A stretch of 64,000 nt of DNA from contig JBBEAY010000034.1 in NCBI GenBank assembly GCA_040882605.1, positions 58,267-122,266 of the forward strand, read 5' to 3'. A program made the position numbers and the translations under genes. Source of the stretch: JAOUEA01 sp040882605 (GTDB lineage: Bacteria; Actinomycetota; UBA4738; HRBIN12). Shown in pieces: positions 58,898 through 64,000 of the stretch (the first letter of the stretch is position 1; each line of letters opens with the position of its first letter). The notes under the pieces are model-generated. The model saw only the letters and a program-made list of their open reading frames with translations, had not been told where the DNA came from and did no database searches.

Positions 58898-58918
58898 ACT
58901 AGTCTAGCACAGACTAGT
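58898..58918. other. Perfect palindrome over the gltX stop codon
   Basis: ACTAGTCT (58898-58905) and AGACTAGT (58911-58918), 5-nt spacer. The gltX stop (58914-58916) lies in one arm. AT-richer than its surroundings. No U-tract, so either a transcript-end hairpin or a protein-binding site. Confidence 0.6.
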
Positions 58919-60347
58919 TCAACGCGGCCCGGCGCAGGCGCTCGAGGGTGCGAGCCTTGCCGAGCAGCTCGAGCGACTCAGGAAGTGGCGGGGAGACGTT
59001 CGAGCCCGTGACGACCGCGCGCACGGGCTGGAACGCTTTCGTGCGGCTCACCTCCTCGCGCCCGGCGAGCGCGTCGAGAGCTGCCGTGATGGCGACGACG
59101 GTCCACGACTGGACCGCCTCGAGCTCGAGGGCCACACGTACGAGATAACCCTCGGGCGCCTTGGCGATCAGCGCCGCGGCCTTCTCGTTCGGCTCGATGT
59201 CGTCGGTGAACAGGAACCGCAGCAAGGCTGGCGCCTCGGTCAGGGTTTTCATGCGTTCCTTCACGATCGGCATCGCCGCGTGCAGGGCGGAAGGGTCGGG
59301 CATCAGGCCTTCCTCGGTGAGGAAGTGCAGAGACCGCGCCGCGAGATCGTCGTCCTCGAGCGACTGGATGTAACGGTTGTTGAGCCAGGTGAGCTTCTCG
59401 GTGTCGAACGCCGCGGGGTTCGACGAGACGCGCTCGAGGTCGAAGGCCTCGATCAGCTGCTCGCGCGAGAGCACCTCGCGGTCATCGCCGGGCGACCATC
59501 CGAGCAGCGCGAGGTAGTTCATCATCGCCTCGGGCAGGAACCCCTGCTCGCGGAACGACTCGACGCTCGTCGATCCGTGCCGCTTCGACAGCGGCTGCCG
59601 GTCGGGCCCGAGCACCTGGGGAACGTGGGCATAGCGGGGCGGCGTGCCTTTGAGCGCCTCGATCACTGCCGAGTTGCGCGGAGCGCTCGCGAGCAGGTCA
59701 TCGCCGCGCACGACGTGCGTGATGCCCATCAGCATGTCGTCGACCGCCACCGCCAACAGGAACAGCGCCGAACCGTCGGAGCGCACGAGCACGAAGTCGC
59801 GGAGCTGCCCGGCATCGAAGCGGACCTCGCCCTTCACGATGTCCTCGATCACCCACTCGCGGTCGGGCATGCGGAAGCGCACGACCGACTCCCGGCCCTG
59901 CGCTTCGTAAGCCTCGACCTGCTCCGGCGTGAGCACGCGGCAATGGCCGTCGTAGCCGGGCGCCTCGTGGGCGGCCGCTGCTGCCTTCCTGCGTTCATCG
60001 AGCTCCTCGGACGTGCAGTAGCAGCGGTACGCGTCGCCCTGGGACAGCAGTTGGTCGGCGTAGGTTCGATACACGTCGAGACGTTGGGACTGGCGGTACG
60101 GCGCGTGGGGTCCGCCGATGTCGGGGCCCTCGTCGTGGTCGATGCCGAGCCAGCGCAGATCCTCGAGCACGCCAGCGACGGCTTCCTCGGTGACGCGGCT
60201 CGCGTCGGTGTCTTCGAACCGCAGGACGAACTCGCCGTCGTGATGGCGGGCGTAGAGCCACGAGAAGAGCGCGCTCCGCACGTTGCCGACGTGCAGGGAC
60301 CCGCTCGGCGCGGGGGCGAAGCGGCAGCGGATCCGCGCCTCGGTCAT
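58914..60347 (-). CDS. gltX: Glutamyl-tRNA synthetase
   Basis: 477-residue class I synthetase: RFAPAPSGSLHVGNVRSAL (HIGH-type motif), FVLRFEDTDASRV, and QPLSKRHGSTSV (KMSKS-type) near residue 245. C-terminal anticodon-binding helices follow. In organisms lacking GlnRS it also charges tRNA-Gln for amidation; not decidable here. The ATG overlaps the stop of the FAH gene (ATGA), so it is co-translated. Confidence 0.96.
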   Translation of the reverse strand: MTEARIRCRFAPAPSGSLHVGNVRSALFSWLYARHHDGEFVLRFEDTDASRVTEEAVAGVLEDLRWLGIDHDEGPDIGGPHAPYRQSQRLDVYRTYADQLLSQGDAYRCYCTSEELDERRKAAAAAHEAPGYDGHCRVLTPEQVEAYEAQGRESVVRFRMPDREWVIEDIVKGEVRFDAGQLRDFVLVRSDGSALFLLAVAVDDMLMGITHVVRGDDLLASAPRNSAVIEALKGTPPRYAHVPQVLGPDRQPLSKRHGSTSVESFREQGFLPEAMMNYLALLGWSPGDDREVLSREQLIEAFDLERVSSNPAAFDTEKLTWLNNRYIQSLEDDDLAARSLHFLTEEGLMPDPSALHAAMPIVKERMKTLTEAPALLRFLFTDDIEPNEKAAALIAKAPEGYLVRVALELEAVQSWTVVAITAALDALAGREEVSRTKAFQPVRAVVTGSNVSPPLPESLELLGKARTLERLRRAALN

Positions 60348-61102
60348 CGCACCGTGTTGGCGAGCACGCCCGCGCCCTCGACCTCAACCTCGACCACGTC
60401 GCCGGCGGCGAGCGGGCCAACACCCTCGGGCGTGCCGGTGAGGAGCACGTCGCCCGGCAGCAGCGTCATGAACGCGGTGATGTACTCGATCAGGGTGGCG
60501 ACGCCGTACACCATGTCGGTCGTGCGGCCCTGCTGGCGCACCTCGCCGTTCAGGCGCGTCTCGACGACCGCGTCGTTGGGGTCGACGTCGGTCTCGATCC
60601 ACGGGCCGAGGGGCGCCGAACCGTCGAAGCCCTTGGCGCGCGCCCACTGATCGTCGGTCTTCTGCAGGTCGCGCAGGGTCACGTCGTTGGCGCAGGTGTA
60701 GCCGAGGATCACGCGGTAGGCGTCCTCGGCGCGGATGTCCTTCGCGAGCCGCCCGATCACGACGGCAAGCTCGCCTTCGTAGTCGACTCGCGTGCTCACC
60801 GGCAACAATGTGATGGGGTCGTTCGGCCCGATCACGGCGGTCGAAGGCTTGAGGAACAGCAGCGGCTCGTCGGGCACCGTCATCCCGAACTCCGCTGCGT
60901 GCGCCGCGTAGTTCTTGCCGACGCAGACGAGCTTCGAGGGAAGCACCGGCGCTAGCAGGTGCAGCTCGTCGAGCGCAAGCTCCTCCCCCGTCGGCAGCGG
61001 GTCCTCGAAGAACGTGCCGCCGAGCACGCGCACGGTGTCGTCGCCGGTGTCGGCCACACCGGTTGCGATGCGATCGCCGTGCCGGAAGCGCATCAGTCGC
61101 AT
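60344..61102 (-). CDS. Fumarylacetoacetate hydrolase family protein 1
   Basis: 252 residues of the FAH fold: KLVCVGKNYAAHAAEFG, LFLKPSTAVIGPNDPI, DYEGELAVVIGRLAKDI (metal ligands Glu/Asp), CANDVTLRDLQ, and LLTGTPEGVGPL. Typical of 2-hydroxyhepta-2,4-diene-1,7-dioate isomerase or acylpyruvate hydrolase. Often next to gltX in actinobacteria. ATG at 61102 has TAGCCT 7 nt upstream; heads the FAH-gltX unit. Confidence 0.92.
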   Translation of the reverse strand: MRLMRFRHGDRIATGVADTGDDTVRVLGGTFFEDPLPTGEELALDELHLLAPVLPSKLVCVGKNYAAHAAEFGMTVPDEPLLFLKPSTAVIGPNDPITLLPVSTRVDYEGELAVVIGRLAKDIRAEDAYRVILGYTCANDVTLRDLQKTDDQWARAKGFDGSAPLGPWIETDVDPNDAVVETRLNGEVRQQGRTTDMVYGVATLIEYITAFMTLLPGDVLLTGTPEGVGPLAAGDVVEVEVEGAGVLANTVR

Positions 61103-61109
61103 GGCCGAG

Positions 61110-61115
61110 AGGCTA
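61110..61115 (-). promoter_or_regulatory. -10-like element of FAH gene 1
   Basis: TAGCCT on the minus strand, 7 nt before the ATG at 61102; leaderless class. Confidence 0.5.
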
Positions 61116-61184
61116 CCGCGAGCGGCTTGCCATCGAGGCCGATCAGCGCCGGGTTCGGCGCGGCGTCACCGAGTTGTGGAGGGC

Positions 61185-61970
61185 TCACAAGGACGTGCCA
61201 CCGACGAACGTGGCGCCGACCTGACGCCAGTAGCCCGCGATCGTCTCGACGGGCTCGAGCTTCGCGAGCTCCTCGGCGGGCGCGTCGAACAAGGTCACCG
61301 TGGCCTCGCCCGTGTAGACCCGACCGAGGTCGACATCGCGCGAATGCATGGTGACCAGCTCGTCGAGGGAGGCGGGCAGCGCCGGGTCGATGTTCGGCAT
61401 GAATCGCGAGTGCAGCATCGGCAGGGCGTTCACGAAGCCGCCGGTCTCGCTCTCGCCCGTGAGCGTGAGGGTCACGTCGGCGAGGCGCCGGTCGTTCGCG
61501 GCGAGCGTGGCGCCGAACCGCCCGCCCGGCTCGAGCCTCGGTCCGGCTCTGCCGACGGACACCGCTCGAGTCATCCAGATCTGCCCGAGCTTCTTCGGAT
61601 AGCCCTGGTACCAGCCGCGCGCGAGCGCGAAGTCCTTGTCGACCCAGATGTAGACGCATCGCGAGTACGTCTCCCCCGCGTGCGTGCACCGCACGACGAC
61701 GAAGGCTTCCTTGTATTGGGAACGCACCGGGTCGAGCAGCTCCTCGCTCGAGTCCGAGCACGATTGCCAGTCGGCCCAGATGATGGCGACGGCGCCAGGG
61801 TCCTCGTCGGCGAGCGCGACGCCTTCCGGCAACAACGCTTCGACGTTCGCGGGATCGGTCCGGTACTCGATCGTGAGCACGTCGCCGGAGTAGTGCCAGG
61901 GTGGGCTCGGCACGATCGACGCGCGGCCTTCCGGCGATCGCGGCAACATGAATCCCCGCAGCTCCGACAC
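61185..61970 (-). CDS. Acetoacetate decarboxylase family protein
   Basis: 261 residues; begins MSELRGFMLPRSPEG, then PPWHYSGDVLTIEYRTD, LLPEGVAL, YIWVDKDFALARGWYQGYPKKLGQIWMTR, with the GYPKK block holding the Lys expected for Schiff-base formation. C-terminal part has a barrel-like set of strands. Family members decarboxylate or rearrange keto acids; substrate unknown. GTG at 61970 is supported by TACGAT 6 nt upstream; ATG 61949 is a shorter option. Divergent from the second FAH gene. Confidence 0.85.
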   Translation of the reverse strand: MSELRGFMLPRSPEGRASIVPSPPWHYSGDVLTIEYRTDPANVEALLPEGVALADEDPGAVAIIWADWQSCSDSSEELLDPVRSQYKEAFVVVRCTHAGETYSRCVYIWVDKDFALARGWYQGYPKKLGQIWMTRAVSVGRAGPRLEPGGRFGATLAANDRRLADVTLTLTGESETGGFVNALPMLHSRFMPNIDPALPASLDELVTMHSRDVDLGRVYTGEATVTLFDAPAEELAKLEPVETIAGYWRQVGATFVGGTSL

Positions 61971-61976
61971 GGCGCT

Positions 61977-61982
61977 ATCGTA
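61977..61982 (-). promoter_or_regulatory. -10-like element of the acetoacetate decarboxylase-like gene
   Basis: TACGAT on the minus strand, 6 nt before the GTG at 61970; it overlaps the opposing -10-like element of the next gene. Confidence 0.5.
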
Positions 61983-61986
61983 CGCT
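61981..61986 (+). promoter_or_regulatory. -10-like element of FAH gene 2
   Basis: TACGCT, 8 nt before the ATG at 61995; overlaps the divergent TACGAT at 61977-61982 by two bases. Confidence 0.4.
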
Positions 61987-61994
61987 TCGTCGCG

Positions 61995-62840
61995 ATGGAG
62001 ACGAGGCGCATCCTGCTCGATGGAATGCCGACCACTGTCACGCGCGAGGGCGACGAGCTCGTGGCGCCCGACGGCAGGGTCATGCCGCTCGACGACCCGA
62101 TCCACCTGCCGCCCGTCGAGCCGACCAAGGTGGTCTGCGTGCACCTGAACTACGAGAGCCGCCGGGCGGAGTTCCAGGCGAAGCTCGGACCTGCACCGAC
62201 GTACTTCCACAAGCCGATCTCGGCGTTGAACGCGCACGGGGGTGAGATCGTGCGTCCGCCGCGGTGCAAGTACCTGAACTTCGAGGGCGAGATCGGCATC
62301 GTGATCGGCGAGCGCTGTCGTCATGTCGCGCCCGACGAAGCCGGCGACTACATCGCTGGATACACGATCGGCAACGACTACGGGCTACACGATTTCCGCG
62401 ACACCGACGCCGGATCCATGCTGCGCGTCAAAGGGTCCGACACGCTGTGCCCACTCGGGCCGGGTCTCGTGACCGATTGGGACTTCCACGGCAAGCACAT
62501 CGAGACGCGCGTGAACGACGCCCTCGCGCAGAGCGGGAACACCGACGAGATGATCTGGGACATGCACTATTTGGTCGCCGACATCGCGCGCACGATCACG
62601 CTCGAACCGGGCGACGTGATCCTGTCGGGCACGCCGGCGAGCTCGCGACCGGTGCAGCCGGGCGACGTCGTCGAGGTGGAAGTAGAAGGCCTCGGGCTAT
62701 TGCGGAACACCGTGGTCGAGGGGTCGGTGCCCGTTCGGGAGGACGTCGGCGCGCAGCCGAGCGAGAGCGAAGAAGTGCTCTCGACCGCGATGGGCGGCGA
62801 CTGGGAGCTACGCGGCGTGCGAGCTCCGCGGAAGAGCTGA
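61995..62840 (+). CDS. Fumarylacetoacetate hydrolase family protein 2
   Basis: 281 residues, FAH fold: TKVVCVHLNYESRRAEFQAKLG, YFHKPISALNAHGGEIVRP, LNFEGEIGIVIGERC, GNDYGLHDFRDTDAGSMLRVKG, LSGTPASSRPVQPGD. About 30 extra N-terminal and ~35 C-terminal residues compared with copy 1. Probably a second hydrolase/isomerase of ring-cleavage products; pairing with the adjacent acetoacetate decarboxylase-like gene suggests a small catabolic module. Confidence 0.9.
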   Translation: METRRILLDGMPTTVTREGDELVAPDGRVMPLDDPIHLPPVEPTKVVCVHLNYESRRAEFQAKLGPAPTYFHKPISALNAHGGEIVRPPRCKYLNFEGEIGIVIGERCRHVAPDEAGDYIAGYTIGNDYGLHDFRDTDAGSMLRVKGSDTLCPLGPGLVTDWDFHGKHIETRVNDALAQSGNTDEMIWDMHYLVADIARTITLEPGDVILSGTPASSRPVQPGDVVEVEVEGLGLLRNTVVEGSVPVREDVGAQPSESEEVLSTAMGGDWELRGVRAPRKS

Positions 62841-62935
62841 GGTTCGCGATGGCGACCATGCGATACCTGGGTCTCCGACGTGGGCGCGGCGGTTCTACGC
62901 GGCCATGATCTTCGAACCCGGTTCCCGAGCTCAGG

Positions 62936-63949
62936 GTGACTCTCGATCGGTCCGCGTGGGTGTTCGAAGCGTGGCAGGCGTTGTCGATCGCATGCCTGCG
63001 CCCCGGCGACGACGGATCGCTCGTCGTTCGCGAACGACCCAGCCACCGCAAGCTCGCGCCGGTCTGGCCCGTGAGCCAGGTGCTCGCCGCGGCCGCGGAT
63101 GTCGCCGAGCTCACCGGTGACTACGACGTGGTCGAGCGGCTCGTGATCGGGTTGAAGCCGTACGCCGCCGGCGACGGGTACCTGCCCACACCCGGTGACC
63201 GCCGCCGCTACTTCGACGACAACGCGTGGATCGGACTCTGCTTCGAGCAGCTGCACCTACAGACCGGCGAGGCCCGCTGGTTACGCAAGGCGCGGAAGGC
63301 CTTCGGGTTCGTGCGTGAGGGTCAGGACCCCGACGGCGGCATGCGATGGGTCGAAGGGCGCCGAGCGCGTCACACGTGCTCGGCGGCGCCCGCGGCGCAG
63401 CTCGCCCTGCGCCTGCACCTGGCCGGCGGCGGCGGCGGCGGGGTCGCGCTCGGATTCGCGCGACGAACGCTCACGTGGCTCGACCGCACCCTGCGCGTGC
63501 GCGGCGGGCTCTACGCGGACCATGTCGACGCCCGCGGGCATGTCGACCCAACCTTGTGGACCTACAACCAGGGCTCGCCGGTCGGCGCTCACCTGCTGCT
63601 GCACCTGGAGACCGGCGACATGGCCACCCTCGAGCAGGCCCTCGCGATCTCGGCGGCGTCGCTGCGACGGTTCGGCGCCGACCGCACCTGGAAGCACCCA
63701 CCCGTGTTCAACGCCGTGTGGTTCCGCAACCTGCTCGCGCTCGACGCACTGGAGCCGGTCGAGGGACTGGGGCAGGCGCTCGATGATTACCTGGAGCGCG
63801 CCTGGCGCCAAGGCCGCGATGACGACGGACTCTTCACCGCCGGGGGCATCGGCAGCTACGACGGCACGCCGGCGATCGACGCGGGCGGGTTGGTGCAGCT
63901 GTTCGCGCTGCGAGCCTGGCCTCGCGAGCGGCTGTCGCTCATCTGCTAG
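62936..63949 (+). CDS. Glycoside hydrolase family 76-like protein
   Basis: 337 residues of an (alpha/alpha)6-barrel. The GH76 active-site signature RRYFDDNAWIGLCFEQ has the paired Asp residues (near 92-93). Later blocks LWTYNQGSPVGAHLLLH and HPPVFNAVWFRNLLALD fit the family. GH76 enzymes are endo-alpha-1,6-mannanases. No signal peptide is visible from GTG 62936, so a cytosolic role or a missed upstream start is possible; the only upstream ATG is in another frame. Confidence 0.78.
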   Translation: MTLDRSAWVFEAWQALSIACLRPGDDGSLVVRERPSHRKLAPVWPVSQVLAAAADVAELTGDYDVVERLVIGLKPYAAGDGYLPTPGDRRRYFDDNAWIGLCFEQLHLQTGEARWLRKARKAFGFVREGQDPDGGMRWVEGRRARHTCSAAPAAQLALRLHLAGGGGGGVALGFARRTLTWLDRTLRVRGGLYADHVDARGHVDPTLWTYNQGSPVGAHLLLHLETGDMATLEQALAISAASLRRFGADRTWKHPPVFNAVWFRNLLALDALEPVEGLGQALDDYLERAWRQGRDDDGLFTAGGIGSYDGTPAIDAGGLVQLFALRAWPRERLSLIC

Positions 63950-64000
63950 TGTTCTGAGTTGTAAGTTCGCTGGCATGATGCTTTCGTTCGTGTTCTCATC
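63950..64000. other. Right edge, no gene seen
   Basis: 51 bp after the GH76-like gene. No coding start or structure can be defended before the window ends. Confidence 0.6.

Noticed and set aside
61185..62324. Longer frame for the acetoacetate decarboxylase-like gene
   Set aside because: Extension lies antisense to the FAH gene; the promoter spacing supports GTG 61970.

Overview
This is a GC-rich chromosomal scaffold fragment with one 100-N assembly gap (5838-5937). The gene order is that of an actinobacterial core genome: rseP-dxr-cdsA-frr-pyrH-tsf-rpsB, a whiG-type sigma factor, xerC-dprA-comM, yraN-DUF2469-rnhB-lepB-rplS-trmD-rimM-khpA-rpsP-ffh, and ftsY-smc-acyP-mutM-rnc-rpmF-DUF177-sepIVA-coaD-rsmD-recG. 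DUF2469, SepIVA, the WhiG-like sigma factor and CofC (cofactor F420) point to Actinomycetota. A short EF-Ts, ATP-type PEP carboxykinase, Thermus-type isocitrate dehydrogenase and odd ribosomal protein tails suggest a deep or uncultured lineage (Acidimicrobiia-like is my inference) rather than Streptomyces or Mycobacterium. I see no plasmid, phage, IS or CRISPR sequence.

Layout. 1-15.7 kb: minus-strand isoprenoid, phospholipid and translation genes, then envelope proteins, the sigma factor and DNA-processing genes. 15.8-17.3 kb: a PLP decarboxylase. 17.4-26.1 kb: ribosome and SRP genes on the minus strand, with a soluble histidine kinase and a single-domain response regulator placed convergently between ffh and ftsY. 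26.1-36.9 kb: smc to recG. 37-40.4 kb: thioredoxin, rpmB, pckA and a stand-alone RAM domain. 40.4-45.4 kb: ddl, metB, plsC and bioY on the minus strand, then divergent cofC with a degenerate cold-shock protein, and HU. 45.6-51 kb: tRNA-Gln and two paralogous PLC-like lipoproteins flanking a polytopic membrane protein. 51-64 kb: isocitrate dehydrogenase, an EamA exporter, secreted propeller-type proteins, tRNA-Glu, ferredoxin, an MFS transporter, gltX, two FAH-family hydrolases around an acetoacetate-decarboxylase-like gene, and a GH76-like hydrolase.

Two genome-wide habits stand out. First, about twenty genes have a -10-like TANNNT hexamer 6-9 nt before the start codon and no Shine-Dalgarno sequence, which implies widespread leaderless mRNAs. 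This motif also settles several start sites. Second, a small hairpin-forming intergenic repeat (outer arms GCGCT/AGCGC or GGCCCT/AGGGCC, inner arms GCC/GGC or GC/GC around TTC) occurs between pyrH and tsf, smc and acyP, and rsmD and recG, and upstream of recG. Its arms differ between copies in a compensatory way. Upstream of recG it forms a tandem array encoding a chain of overlapping 11-13 codon mini-ORFs that ends exactly on the recG start codon. Upstream of pyrH it forms a tandem array that duplicates the ribosome binding site and contains the assembly gap.

Three ribosomal proteins (S2, L19, S16) and CdsA carry long acidic low-complexity extensions, and the MutM homologue lacks the catalytic N-terminal proline of its family.
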